Positions 16,070 to 26,110 of a stretch of 64,000 bases of DNA are shown here, one piece after another. Position numbers and translations under genes: made by a program. Source of the DNA: Candidatus Obscuribacter sp. (lineage in GTDB: Bacteria > Cyanobacteriota > Vampirovibrionia > Obscuribacterales > Obscuribacteraceae); assembly GCA_016712465.1 (NCBI GenBank), contig JADJQZ010000001.1, positions 6,956,620 through 7,020,619 on the forward strand, given 5' to 3'. Each line of letters opens with the position of its first letter. Position 1 is the stretch's first letter. Under the pieces are notes generated by a model. It was given only the letters and a program-made list of their open reading frames with translations, was not told the DNA's origin and ran no database searches.

Positions 16070-16556
16070 GAAAAACGCTTCCTTCCTTAACGCGCAGACC
16101 CTGGTGCTTGTTTGTGTTACCTTGGCGCTGGCAGCATTTCTGGTTCAACTTGAGGTGATGGCCGGCGGTAACAGTAACTCCAGGCTCCTGGCAGAAGAAT
16201 TGCGTCCGACGTTTCAGTCCGCCAGAGAGTACAGATTGATTTCTCTCGCCGATACCATAGAGAAATTGGCAGTTGACCAGGTTGCATTGCGGGGAGCTCT
16301 GTCCGGTTTACATGAAGAAATGAATGGTGACCTGGGTTTACTCGTAATCAAAAGGCACAAAGAGGAGATTGTGGGAATGGAATTTTTCAGTCCCACTGAG
16401 AGTTCCATCGCTTGCGACAACATAGAACAGCTCAGAACGGCCCGGGGAGTTATCTTGACGGAATATCGCAAGGGTTTGCCGGCCCCAGCTCAGGTCGATG
16501 GAAGCAAGCAAGCGGAAGTTTTGAAAGTTTATTATTGGACCTGTCGGGTGCAGTAA
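16056..16556 (+). CDS. Small membrane-anchored protein, unknown
   Basis: About 166 residues starting at a GTG with AGGAGA eight bases upstream, overlapping the NADAR gene by 14 bases and thus translationally coupled. One N-terminal hydrophobic helix (about 13-32, LVLVCVTLALAAFLV) anchors a small extracytoplasmic or cytoplasmic domain rich in charged residues. No known domain is visible. The overlap suggests a shared function with the NADAR protein, but nothing in the sequence defines it. Confidence 0.65.
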   Translation: MHTAKKNASFLNAQTLVLVCVTLALAAFLVQLEVMAGGNSNSRLLAEELRPTFQSAREYRLISLADTIEKLAVDQVALRGALSGLHEEMNGDLGLLVIKRHKEEIVGMEFFSPTESSIACDNIEQLRTARGVILTEYRKGLPAPAQVDGSKQAEVLKVYYWTCRVQ

Positions 16557-16597
16557 CGAAACGGATCGCTTTTGCCCGGCCTAGTTTTTAGTTAAAG

Positions 16598-16633
16598 GGG
16601 TCCGGTGCAGATGCGCATCGGACCCTCATTTTT
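16598..16633 (+). terminator. Rho-independent terminator
   Basis: An 11-bp stem with one G-U pair (16598-16608 with 16615-16625) and 6-nt loop is followed by TCATTTTT. It closes the NADAR gene pair. Confidence 0.88.
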
Positions 16634-17000
16634 ACTTGTGTTCAGGGATGCCACGGTGGAATGGTGAAATCGGGCATCGTGAACATTTTTTTGCCCAACT
16701 ATACTACAGAGCATCGTAGTGGCGCATAACTCCGTTCCGCTGGAAAGCTCAGCGGTGGAAACTATACTTTTACCGCCGGTAGTGCGATTTGAACCTGCTC
16801 TTTCAAAAATTTTCAACAATATCGGACGCTGCAATTGTCAACAAAGCTTAGCCGGAGATTTAATCTCGGCAAAGGTTTGGAGAGTTTTGGATGGTGGCTG
16901 ATAGTAAGTAGAAATATATAACGCATATATGACTGCGGATTAGTAAGTGAGTGGCTCTTTAGCCGTTCGCTGCACCGCGTACTTACCAAAATTGGTTCAC
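16634..17000. other. Leader region of the giant repeat-protein gene
   Basis: No gene is visible. TATACT hexamers at 16700-16705 and 16763-16768 could be -10 boxes, but neither has a good -35 partner at the right distance. This is the probable promoter region for the 7.8-kb gene that follows. Confidence 0.35.
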
Positions 17001-20000
17001 ATGACGGATAAATCCATAGCCCAGAATGAGGCTGATGGAGTGCTCAAGCACGACCAGAAGCCTAAACAACAGATCGAGGAAGCAGCCGGCGCCGCTTGCG
17101 AGAAGTCGCCGACGGCAGCCGAAAAAACCTGCTCTCCGGCGGAAGTTTGGGCTCAGATTAGTGCCACCGTTTTTCACAAAGGCGCCATGGCGGCACCAGA
17201 CAAGAGCGAGTCAACGGTTAAGTTGCCGGGGCTCGAGTTTGAGCATCCGAGGCTGGAAGTGAAGTCATTTGTGGCACTTCTGACTGAAACCTTTAAACCG
17301 GGTGGCGCTCACTCTTTGCACACCGGGCCCGGACACTTTGAAAAATTTTTCGAGCACCTGCGGACGTCTGCTTTTGACAGGCAGCCTCAGGCAGACAGAC
17401 ATGCGGTCTTGCCCTCGCATTCCAATTGGCTGAGAGAGGCGGTAGAGAAGAAGCTCGTGGAGAAGGCCAATCCCTTTTCATCCATCATGCAAGTTGGTCT
17501 GAGCGATGACGGCGGCACCGGCATCAAGAGTAAAGTGAATATCTTTGAGCCGACTTTGTCTGGAAAAGTCGATTCGGCGGCAAATGGCGAAAAAAATACG
17601 GTGGGCGCGGCGTCGGTGCCGGTGAATCCCTTTCAGGTTTTGAACCGGGTGGCACTCAAAGACGAGCAGAATGCCGGAGCCGTAGAAGTGAAGACAGTTG
17701 CACCACCGGTGGTGAAGTCTGCGCTTGCAACTGGTGAAGGCGGCGTACATTCGTCAACTCAAACCGTCTCTTCGGCAAAGGGTGAAAGCGGCCCATCCGG
17801 ACTGCATACCGTCAATCTGCCGGTATCTTCCCAAAAACACACTATAGATAGGTCTGATTCTCTCGCGGTGCTGAATCAAACTTTGTCGCTGCAGCCGCAG
17901 ATACCCACCATATTTTTCAATCAGTTGTTGGTGAAAGAACCCGATGGCAATCGTAAGGCCTTGGCTGAGCCTCTTATGTCTAATGCCAATTCCGCTGAAA
18001 ACCAGGGCGTTGTCGGTAGTGCGGCGCTGAAAGTGGCTACTCTATACAAAGCCCCGGTAGTCTTGGAAGGGACGTTCAACCCCAGTGCTGCGGCGACAAA
18101 GCTCCAGGGCGATACGCATTTGCCGGTGAATACGGTTCAGCCGGGGAAAGAGGCGGTTGCTGTAAGCCTCTCAGAGAGCCAGGCTTTGCCGGTTCGGTTT
18201 GAGCTGCCTACCATATTTTTCGGACAGTTGGTGGTAAGAGAGCCTGAAAGTAATCGCAAGGTAGTGGCTGAGAACCTGCCGGTGAAGCCTCTCCCGGCGG
18301 AAACGGGGGCGCCTTTTGCGGCGGTCACGCAGGTGGCCCTCAAGGAAGAAGGCATATTGGACCAGACCGGTCGAAAACTGGTAGCCGAGCCGCTTTCGCA
18401 GATAGTTGCCGCCGGTACCGTGGTCAAGGCCGGTTCGTTCCCGTCAGAGTCTGTGAGCCTGCCGGCGCCGGCAGTGAAGACAGGTGCTGAATTGCCACTG
18501 ACGGTGACATCGGTTCAGGTGCGTGCCGGCGTCCAGAATGTAGCCCTGACCAGGTTGGAAGAGCCGTCTTTGCCCGTCCAGTATCAAATACCTGGCATTG
18601 TTTTCAGTCAGCTGCTGGTGAAAAACCCTGATTCCTTGCCTCGAATGGTGGGAGAGCCGGTCAAGGTTGTCGGCGTCGGCACGAATGCAGTCGGACGGGA
18701 GGTTGAAAGTCAGGTGGCAGTCAGCAATCTGCCTTTGAGAATAGAAACGACCAGGGCTGGTAACACTGAGGCGGCCACAGCCGCTCCCCTTGAGCCTACA
18801 GCCGTTGTGAAGACAGAGCTCTTGCCTGTCAAGGCTAACGTAAATGCCAATGTCAACGTGAACGTGAACGTGAATGTGAACTTACTTGCCGGTAGTAATC
18901 CATTTGCGGCAGTGACTCAGGTGGCTCTGAAAGAAGAAGCGATAGTCGACAATATCGGCCGTAAAGTCGTGTCTGAATCTATCAGTCAGAACCTGGCGGT
19001 GGGGCCGGTGGTGAGAACAGGCCAGCTTGCCGGCGAAGTAACGGTCAATCCCCATGTTACGGCAGCCAATCCAGGAAAGATTGTTGAGACGACGCTAGCG
19101 GCGAGTCCCAGCAATGTGGCAAAGGAAAGCGTCGGCACAGTTCGACTGGAGGGGCAGGCTTTGCCCTATCAGAACCAGGTTCCGACCATAGCCTTCAATC
19201 AGCTCCTGGTAAAGGAACCGGACACCCTTCGCAAAACAGCCTCTGAACCAGTCCTTTCTCAAAGCAGCGGCTCTACTCTGGTGAACCGTGTTATTGAGCC
19301 GACTTCACTTGCCAATCCCTCTTCCGGCTTGGAGACGAACAGAAGCGTCGATACCTCTAATAAAACTACGGACAGGATGGACCAGGTGGTGGTGGTGAAG
19401 GCACCACCGCTTGAGAGCAACGCCAATCCTTTTCGGACTTTTGCTCAACTGACCTTGAAGGAAGACGGTATTGCCGATAGTACTGGGAATAAAGTTGTTC
19501 TTGAGGCCCTACCTCAGGCTCAGGCGGTGGCTTTGCAAGGGCAAACCGTTTACAAAGTGCCCCTGCCCTCGAATGACGGTAACACAAGTCTGGGCGCTCC
19601 CGTGCAGGTAGCAGCCCGCTCAGTCGGTGACGGGAATGTTACCGCACTGCCGGTTACCGTCTCACCGCGCACCGTGCAGGAGGCTGACCTGCCTTCCAAA
19701 GGGCAAGCCGTGCCGGTGCTCTATCAGGTTCCCACCCTGGTAGCGACCCAGCTTTTGGTCAAGGATCCTGAAGCACAGTTGCGCCGCAACTGGCAGGAAC
19801 CTGTGGCCGCGGTGCAGGTTGTGGCTGTGAATACAGTCACTAATCGAGTGGAACCCAGCCTCGGCCTTACTCAAACCGGAGCCGCCATAAACGACAAGAT
19901 TGAGCCTTCCGCCCTGAAGGTTCAGCCTGCTCAGGTTGCCGCCAATCCTTTTCAATCTGCAGCCCAGGTGGCTCTCAGAGAAGATGCGGTCGTGGATAGG

Positions 20001-23000
20001 ACCGGCAAGGCTGTTGAGCCGGTAGTGCCGGTTTTTTCCGGCAGCACGGTGCGCATAGCCGAAAATACTGTTGGTGCCAAAGTCGAAAATACTGTGCCGG
20101 CTCCGCAGATTCAAAACCTCTCTCAGCCAGCAACTCCGACTATTCTAGCCGGCCAACTTGTGGTGAAAGAGCCCGAGCCGCCGGCTCGAAAAAGTTCGGT
20201 GGAATCGACCACCCTTGTCGCCAATGCCGGTGAGCAGCAGGGTTCTCTCGTTAGTCAGAACCCGCAGACCGTTGTTGCGCAACGAAATGAACAGCCGTTC
20301 AGCGGCAATCGTTTGGGGACGGATACAAAAGTAGTAGCCTTGCCGGAGACGACGGCGCCCGATAAGGTGGAACCGCCGGTAGTGGCGAAGCCCGTGGTTG
20401 TGCCGGTGCATAGCAACCCTTTCCAAGCCGTGATGCAGGTTGCTCTCAAGGAAGACGCTATTGTCGATAACAGCGGCAAGAAAGTTGTGGTCGAGCCAGT
20501 GGCTTCGAGCACTCTCACCACGTCTGTGCCGGTGGCAGCCAAGACGGCGCTGACTACTACAGACACTGTTGCCGCCGCTCCGGTGAACAGGAACCTTACC
20601 AGCGCAGCCGAGGGCAGTAGCGGTCAAAATGTAGTGGCCAAGGTTGCCGTAGCCGACAATTCCACTGCCGTTCGTGTGGCCGACGGCAATACAGTGGCTA
20701 AAGTTGAAAATGTTGGAAACGTTGGAAACGGGGTGCTCTCGCCCCAGGCGCCCACAATTCTCGCCAGTCAACTGCTGGTGAAAGAGCCGGAACCGACAGT
20801 CCGCCGAAACACGAGTGAACCGCTACCTGTTTTGACGGCGGTGACGGAGTCCCAGGGCAGTCGTAGCAGTCAGACTCAGACTTTGCCGGTGGTCGGCAAT
20901 CGCATTGAGCCCGTTACCGTAGCTGTGCGCACCGATTCCACGGCTGAGAAAGTGGAGACGCCGGTTCTGGCTAAGGCTCCCCTGCCACCCGCTAATACCA
21001 ATGCAAATCCGTTTCTGGCGCTTACTCAGGTGGCGCTGAAGGAGGACGGAATAGTCGATACCAGCGGTAAGAGAGTAGTGGCTGAGAGCTTGCCCCAGCC
21101 AGTTTATGGAGCCCCCGTGCTCAAACCGCCGGTGGTGGCGGCTGGCGAGTCTGTAGCGACGACGACTACTGCTACTGTCACTGCTACTGCGTCCACAACG
21201 GTGAGTACCGCCAAAACCGCGGTTGATGGCAACAATCAAGCGGCAGGCGCAGCCGCTGGTCTGCGTGCTGTGGAGACTGTGAGCAGCGGCAAGGTGGAAA
21301 GCAATCCCACCGTCATCCGTGAGCAACAGCCGCCGACCATTCTGGCCAGTCAACTGGTGGTGCGAGAGCCGGAGCCGTTGCAGCGCAGGAATTACGTGGA
21401 TACATCGTCACCGTCCACAATCTCGGCTGAATCTCAAAATTCTCGCAATCTGGGCCAGCCCCTCACCGTGGTCAGTTCAAATCGGGTGGAGCCGCTGCCG
21501 ATTACAAACCGGGTCGAGCCTGCCCTGCCTGAGAAGATTGAGCCGACCCTGGCTAAGGCTCCCCTGCAGCCCATTAATACCAACGCCAATCCGTTTCTGG
21601 CTCTCACCCAGGTGGCGCTCAAGGAAGACGGAATTGTCGATAACAGCGGTAAGAAAGTAGTGGCTGAAGCCTTGCCTCAGTCAAGCTCCGGAGCCACTGT
21701 GGCGCGGATGTCGGTGGTGACAGCCGGTGACACCGCGGCTCCTACTGTGATTGCCGCGACGTCGGTGAGTAGCACCAAGAGCGCAGGCGAAGTTACCAGT
21801 CCGGTGACCGCCACGCCTTCCGGTCTGCGTGCGGTTGAGACTGTGAGCGGCGGCAAGTTGGAAAGTAGTTCCACTGTCATCCGTGAGCAACAGGCGCCCA
21901 CTATTCTGGCCAGTCAACTGGTGGTGAAAGATCCTGAGCAGCCGCGCAAAAATTATGTGGATTCGTCCCAGCTTTTGGCAAACTCAGGCGAGCCGCAGAG
22001 TCTTCGCAACCTGGGACCGCCTCTGCCCGTGCCTGCAAATCGCGTTGATTTGCAGCCGAATACAACCAGGGTCGAGGCGACCCTGCCTGAGAAGAGTGAG
22101 CCTGCCCTGGCTAAGGCTCCTGCGGTCCAGACCAATCCCTTTCACTCTGTCACTCAGGTGGCTTTGCGAGAAGATGGAATTGCCGATGCCGGGGGCAAGA
22201 AGATTGCCTTTGAACCGCTCGTTTACACATCTATCGCCCCAGTGCTGGCTAGATCGGTGCTTGCCGCCGCTGACACCAGTAGCGCCGCTCCCGTGCCCAA
22301 GCCCTCTGCGGAACCCTCGACTGCAGCCAGTGGTCGTTCCGGGAGCGAGACCGGCGTGACCCGAGTTGAGAATACGGTGCCCGGTCCCTTGCTGGTGAAA
22401 GAACCCCTGGCTGTAGCACTTCCGAACTCACCCAAGGCACTGACACCCGGTCCGACGGCCACAAGTCAGCCCGGCGCGAAGGAACTTGCTGCTGAGTCAA
22501 ACTTGCCGCTTTCCGTGCCGTCGGCAAGTTCACCCGCCAGCAAGGCTGTCAGTCTCGCCAATCAACTGGTAGGAAAAGAAGGGCCGACAGGCAAAGGTGA
22601 GGCTGTCGTCGGTGTTGAGACGGTCGGTGCCAAGGCTGTTGCCGGTCCTGCTACTGCCGGCGGAATTGGTGCCGCCGCAGTTGGGAGCGAAGGCTCGGCA
22701 GTAGTTTCCAAAGGCGATGGCGTGGGGAGCGGAAAACTGGACCCGGCGACTTCGACTACGACTAAAGGAGAGGGAACTCTCACCGCCAAGGGCGATGCTC
22801 TCACAACTGTCAAAGGGGATGCACTCACAACCGCCAAGACCGATACTCTCACCGCCAAGAGCGATGCTCTTACGACTGTCAAAGGGGATGCTCTCACAAC
22901 CGCCAAGAGCGATAATCTCACAACTATCAAAGGAGATGGTCTCACCACCGCCAAGACCGATGCCACCGGCGCGGTCAAGTCTGATGGCTTGACCGGCAAG

Positions 23001-24776
23001 ACCGTAAAAGCTTCAGAAACTGCTAATGTCGGCAACGGTCGGGGTCTGGCGGACGGTACAGAGAAGACGACAACCGGTGCGGACAAAGGAAGTTTGCTGC
23101 CGACAGGCAAAGGCACCACAACTGTTGGTGTGCAGACCGGAGAAACGGTGACCGGTTCCGTTCTGGTGGCCGGCAACGGCACAGGCACTGCGCCGTCGGC
23201 TAAGACCAGAGGCGAGGCTGTGACGCCGGTTAAGCCGGAAGGGTCCACTGTGCTGGTGCCACTCGATACTAAGATCCCCGGTAAGGTGAGTGTCGGCGGC
23301 AAGGAAACTGAAAGCAATGTCAGTCTCGATCTGACGCCGGCGAAGACCGGTTTGGGAGGTGCGGGTGGCGGTAGCAGCAAGCCTAATACCGGTACTGCAG
23401 CAACCAATATGGATCCATCTGGCACCACCGGTGGTGTGGCTGGCGGGACCGGTGCTGCTGCAGGGGCCGGTGGCAGTCAGTCCGGCAATGTCGATCCCAC
23501 TCTGGTACCGGCGGCGTCGCAGCCGGTGGGCTCGGGCGCCAAGAGCCCATTTGATATGAGCTTGCCGCCTCTGGAAATCGTGGACGCCGAGGCTGAAGCG
23601 AAGCTAACTGGCTCACGCACTGATACTGATAATGGTAGCAAAGGTTTCGGTTCGGACGACGGCTCGGAGCCGAACGCAGCCCCTTCCAGCCGAATTGACT
23701 TGCAGACCGGCCGGGGCAAGCCGGAGCCGAGTGGAGACACTAAAGCAGGGCGCCGGGAGGAGAGAGGACCACGGGCAGAGGATTTGACAGCCGCTTTCCA
23801 GGTACTGGCAGAGAAGCGCCGCAGCGAACGCAAGCGGAAGCCCCAGAAGAAGCTTGTGCCGGTGCGTAAGACCAAGGAAGAGAGTGGCTATAAGCCTGAG
23901 AAAAAGCGGCGTTGCTTTATTCTCAAAGGCGACACGCTGGAATCACTGGCCGCCCAGTACCTGGGTGACAGCGACCTGGCCTCTCTCATATATGAGATCA
24001 ATGCCGGCTTCTGGTGGGAGAAGCGTCGGGGCGGCAAAATCTATCTGGAGTTCATTCCCGGCACTACCATCTTCTTGCCCACCGCCGAAGAAATAAGCAA
24101 TTTCCGTCGTAAGACAAGTAGTGGAAAGGTTCTTCATCAGTTTGAGTATTTGACGCCGGAGCGCATCAGATCGCTCAGGCAGGCTTTGAAAGGTGGCAAG
24201 GACGGGGCTGAAAGCAGCGGATCTAAATCTTTGACCGAAGCGGAATACGGTTCTGAACCCGCACCGGCACTTGAACTTGAACAGAATGAGCAGACGACTC
24301 TGGTGAATGCGTCTGTTTCAGCGGCGGCTGAAGTGAAGCAAGCCGTGGAGACCAGGAAGGCCGTTGCCTATACGGCATCGCTCAAGCCATACGAGGGCCA
24401 GTCGGGCGAAGAGGGCACCAGGAAGCTGTTGCTTGGTGGAGGTCAGGCTTCTATTGTCCGACTGCTATCCGGTTGCATTAGTGATGCGGCTCTGGAGGCC
24501 GGTAGCCGCATCAGTCTGGATGCTTCCGGCGGGCAGCGGGAATCTTTCTCGGTGGCGCGGGTGGAAGTTCTTAAGGACGGAATCTGGTTGCCTGTACTCG
24601 AGTACCTGGTTGGTCAGGACTCGGTATTAAAGGTCTATAGTCTGGGTGGCGGCGAGCGAGTCATTCACCTGGATCTGCCGCCTGCCGTGGTACGGGGCAT
24701 GGCGCTCAACGACCTGAACAGCAATCGGCTGGAGTACTGCCGCAAATTCTTGCTTGGTCGCAAGCTATTCTGCTAG
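17001..24776 (+). CDS. Giant repeat protein with C-terminal LysM-like domain
   Basis: About 2,591 residues from the ATG at 17001; a GTG at 16947 in the same frame would add 18 residues. Ten composite modules of about 100-150 residues fill residues 150-1800. Each pairs a QVALKEDGIVDNSGKKVV-type segment, opened by NPF, with a PTILASQLVVKEPEP-type segment, joined by Val/Thr/Ala/Pro-rich linkers. Modules 8 and 9 are nearly identical. Then come short GDALTTVK-type repeats (about 1925-2000), a Gly/Thr-rich linker, a basic stretch (KRRSERKRKPQKK) and a LysM-like domain (about 2305-2365; FILKGDTLESLAAQYLGD...IFLP). A unique C-terminal domain ends in Cys. There is no signal peptide. LysM domains bind peptidoglycan-type glycans, so an envelope structural or adhesive role is possible; export would need an unrecognised route. 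The function is unknown. Confidence 0.85.
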   Translation: MTDKSIAQNEADGVLKHDQKPKQQIEEAAGAACEKSPTAAEKTCSPAEVWAQISATVFHKGAMAAPDKSESTVKLPGLEFEHPRLEVKSFVALLTETFKPGGAHSLHTGPGHFEKFFEHLRTSAFDRQPQADRHAVLPSHSNWLREAVEKKLVEKANPFSSIMQVGLSDDGGTGIKSKVNIFEPTLSGKVDSAANGEKNTVGAASVPVNPFQVLNRVALKDEQNAGAVEVKTVAPPVVKSALATGEGGVHSSTQTVSSAKGESGPSGLHTVNLPVSSQKHTIDRSDSLAVLNQTLSLQPQIPTIFFNQLLVKEPDGNRKALAEPLMSNANSAENQGVVGSAALKVATLYKAPVVLEGTFNPSAAATKLQGDTHLPVNTVQPGKEAVAVSLSESQALPVRFELPTIFFGQLVVREPESNRKVVAENLPVKPLPAETGAPFAAVTQVALKEEGILDQTGRKLVAEPLSQIVAAGTVVKAGSFPSESVSLPAPAVKTGAELPLTVTSVQVRAGVQNVALTRLEEPSLPVQYQIPGIVFSQLLVKNPDSLPRMVGEPVKVVGVGTNAVGREVESQVAVSNLPLRIETTRAGNTEAATAAPLEPTAVVKTELLPVKANVNANVNVNVNVNVNLLAGSNPFAAVTQVALKEEAIVDNIGRKVVSESISQNLAVGPVVRTGQLAGEVTVNPHVTAANPGKIVETTLAASPSNVAKESVGTVRLEGQALPYQNQVPTIAFNQLLVKEPDTLRKTASEPVLSQSSGSTLVNRVIEPTSLANPSSGLETNRSVDTSNKTTDRMDQVVVVKAPPLESNANPFRTFAQLTLKEDGIADSTGNKVVLEALPQAQAVALQGQTVYKVPLPSNDGNTSLGAPVQVAARSVGDGNVTALPVTVSPRTVQEADLPSKGQAVPVLYQVPTLVATQLLVKDPEAQLRRNWQEPVAAVQVVAVNTVTNRVEPSLGLTQTGAAINDKIEPSALKVQPAQVAANPFQSAAQVALREDAVVDRTGKAVEPVVPVFSGSTVRIAENTVGAKVENTVPAPQIQNLSQPATPTILAGQLVVKEPEPPARKSSVESTTLVANAGEQQGSLVSQNPQTVVAQRNEQPFSGNRLGTDTKVVALPETTAPDKVEPPVVAKPVVVPVHSNPFQAVMQVALKEDAIVDNSGKKVVVEPVASSTLTTSVPVAAKTALTTTDTVAAAPVNRNLTSAAEGSSGQNVVAKVAVADNSTAVRVADGNTVAKVENVGNVGNGVLSPQAPTILASQLLVKEPEPTVRRNTSEPLPVLTAVTESQGSRSSQTQTLPVVGNRIEPVTVAVRTDSTAEKVETPVLAKAPLPPANTNANPFLALTQVALKEDGIVDTSGKRVVAESLPQPVYGAPVLKPPVVAAGESVATTTTATVTATASTTVSTAKTAVDGNNQAAGAAAGLRAVETVSSGKVESNPTVIREQQPPTILASQLVVREPEPLQRRNYVDTSSPSTISAESQNSRNLGQPLTVVSSNRVEPLPITNRVEPALPEKIEPTLAKAPLQPINTNANPFLALTQVALKEDGIVDNSGKKVVAEALPQSSSGATVARMSVVTAGDTAAPTVIAATSVSSTKSAGEVTSPVTATPSGLRAVETVSGGKLESSSTVIREQQAPTILASQLVVKDPEQPRKNYVDSSQLLANSGEPQSLRNLGPPLPVPANRVDLQPNTTRVEATLPEKSEPALAKAPAVQTNPFHSVTQVALREDGIADAGGKKIAFEPLVYTSIAPVLARSVLAAADTSSAAPVPKPSAEPSTAASGRSGSETGVTRVENTVPGPLLVKEPLAVALPNSPKALTPGPTATSQPGAKELAAESNLPLSVPSASSPASKAVSLANQLVGKEGPTGKGEAVVGVETVGAKAVAGPATAGGIGAAAVGSEGSAVVSKGDGVGSGKLDPATSTTTKGEGTLTAKGDALTTVKGDALTTAKTDTLTAKSDALTTVKGDALTTAKSDNLTTIKGDGLTTAKTDATGAVKSDGLTGKTVKASETANVGNGRGLADGTEKTTTGADKGSLLPTGKGTTTVGVQTGETVTGSVLVAGNGTGTAPSAKTRGEAVTPVKPEGSTVLVPLDTKIPGKVSVGGKETESNVSLDLTPAKTGLGGAGGGSSKPNTGTAATNMDPSGTTGGVAGGTGAAAGAGGSQSGNVDPTLVPAASQPVGSGAKSPFDMSLPPLEIVDAEAEAKLTGSRTDTDNGSKGFGSDDGSEPNAAPSSRIDLQTGRGKPEPSGDTKAGRREERGPRAEDLTAAFQVLAEKRRSERKRKPQKKLVPVRKTKEESGYKPEKKRRCFILKGDTLESLAAQYLGDSDLASLIYEINAGFWWEKRRGGKIYLEFIPGTTIFLPTAEEISNFRRKTSSGKVLHQFEYLTPERIRSLRQALKGGKDGAESSGSKSLTEAEYGSEPAPALELEQNEQTTLVNASVSAAAEVKQAVETRKAVAYTASLKPYEGQSGEEGTRKLLLGGGQASIVRLLSGCISDAALEAGSRISLDASGGQRESFSVARVEVLKDGIWLPVLEYLVGQDSVLKVYSLGGGERVIHLDLPPAVVRGMALNDLNSNRLEYCRKFLLGRKLFC
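18840..18881 (+). repeat. Hexanucleotide microsatellite inside the giant gene
   Basis: Seven tandem 6-bp units of the type GTGAAC (with GTAAAT, GCCAAT, GTCAAC variants) encode alternating Asn-Val. In-frame hexamer repeats can change copy number by slippage without shifting the frame. Confidence 0.85.
22782..22994 (+). repeat. Short tandem repeats (GDALTTVK type) inside the giant gene
   Basis: About seven copies of a roughly 27-30-bp unit encode variants of KGDALTTVKGDALTTAK and KSDNLTTIK. Copies are near-identical in DNA, pointing to recent slippage or unequal recombination. Confidence 0.8.
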
Positions 24777-25208
24777 CACCTGGCTGATCTATTTCTTTGC
24801 TGTGCTTAATCTGAGCCGGCTCAATTGTTTGCATTTTATCGGACGTTACCGATTTCAGCGCCGATTGAGATGCCGCGGGAGCTAGCGCGATGCGAATTTT
24901 CAGAGATTCTAATGTTAGATGATGTTATGTAGTAACCCCTTTGCAATTCGTGGTTCTTCCCTGGTAGAAAAGAGGGGTTCACCAATTAAAACTCTAATTC
25001 GGTATTTAAACCCAGGCAAGCAACCGGCATCTATCAGCAAACCAAAGGCAAAAGCGGATAACCAAGTATCTCCGGCTTGAGCCTGCCCTGTGTGCCCCTC
25101 GTATGGAATTGAAAGTCGAAGCCCCGGCGCGACTTTTGCTTCCTGCCTTGGCCTGTTAATCTTCCCAAACCTGCCAGCAAACCTGGCACTTTTCCAAGAG
25201 GAACCTCC
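24777..25208. other. Gap before the thioredoxin-like lipoprotein gene
   Basis: No gene is convincing on either strand. A weak minus-strand open frame (24915-25217) overlaps the start region of the lipoprotein gene and lacks a binding site. The stretch before 25209 ends in a good AAGAGGAACCTCC ribosome binding site. Confidence 0.4.
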
Positions 25209-26087
25209 ATGTCTCAATGCAAGCTGTTTATCCTTTCCCTATGTCTGCTTTTCATGGTTGGCTGCAACCCTCAGAGCTCGGTGGATGCCGCTCAGCCGGG
25301 TGGAAGCCAGAAACAGGTCGTGGATCATGACGCCGTCCTGAAACTGGAAGAGCTGACCGACGCCAATAGCGAAGAGCTTCTGCTCAAGCGCAATATGCCT
25401 TCCTTTGTGGTGGTCTATTCGAGCAAAGAGTCGAACCCGGCTCAAACTCAGCAACTGGAGCAGATTGTGCGCGATTCGCATAACTACGCCGGTGCGGTTA
25501 ACTTCTACCGTCTCGACCAGGCCAAGTACCCCAACACCTGGAGCAATATCACCAATGGTCGCTCCTGGAGCCAGGGTCCCTGCTTCCTTCTCTTCAGCAT
25601 CAACCCGGTCATGATCGGTACGGTGATGGAGCAGCAGAACGGCATCGATGTGCCCGTGCACAACATGTCCAGCGCTCGTATGAGCGCAGAGATTGCTCGC
25701 TTCATGAAGATCAAGCCTCTGGTTACCCACGCCAACCTCGACAACGTTGACCCTCTGGTAATCAAGCCGGCTCTGCCTACCTTCATCATGGCTTATCGCA
25801 GCAGGGGACCGCATCACGATTTCGTGCAGTTTCAGCGCTTCGTCTATGAATCGCAACTCTACGCCGGTCGGGTTAACTTCGTCTATGTCGACCTGGACCA
25901 GCCGGACCTCTCCAGCAAGCTGGGTATCGCGCTCCCAAAGCAGGACGATGTCTACTACGTGCTCTACAATCCGAAGAGCAAGACCAGCCAGACTGTTGCC
26001 GATCCTGCCTTGAGCGGGAGGCAGATGGAAACGGTGATCTCAAAGTTCTTTGGTCCGGGCCACGAACCGGCCAAGGTGATTTATTGA
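25209..26087 (+). CDS. Lipoprotein with two thioredoxin-like repeats lacking CxxC
   Basis: A 292-residue lipoprotein with signal MSQCKLFILSLCLLFMVGC and lipobox Cys19. The mature part contains an internal duplication. Half one (about 65-160) has PSFVVVYSSKES...YAGAVNFYRLDQAKYP. Half two (about 195-290) has PTFIMAYRSRGPHH...YAGRVNFVYVDLDQPD. Each looks like a thioredoxin fold: beta strand, helix, then a strand with an acidic turn. The redox CxxC is replaced by Ser/Lys or Arg/Gly residues, so a disulfide-exchange reaction is unlikely. A binding or chaperone role in the envelope is more likely. The GAGGAACC site before the ATG is strong. The gene stands alone. Confidence 0.75.
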   Translation: MSQCKLFILSLCLLFMVGCNPQSSVDAAQPGGSQKQVVDHDAVLKLEELTDANSEELLLKRNMPSFVVVYSSKESNPAQTQQLEQIVRDSHNYAGAVNFYRLDQAKYPNTWSNITNGRSWSQGPCFLLFSINPVMIGTVMEQQNGIDVPVHNMSSARMSAEIARFMKIKPLVTHANLDNVDPLVIKPALPTFIMAYRSRGPHHDFVQFQRFVYESQLYAGRVNFVYVDLDQPDLSSKLGIALPKQDDVYYVLYNPKSKTSQTVADPALSGRQMETVISKFFGPGHEPAKVIY

Positions 26088-26110
26088 TCACTCAACCACC
26101 AACAAACACA

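Noticed and set aside
22562..23428. A 288-codon minus-strand frame opposite the giant gene
   Set aside because: Its Pro/Ser/Val/Leu-rich repeats are the reverse of the repetitive giant gene; no start site.
17001..24776. Possible CRISPR-like array because of regular repeats
   Set aside because: The repeats are in-frame protein modules of 300-450 bp with diverging copies, not short identical repeats with unique spacers.
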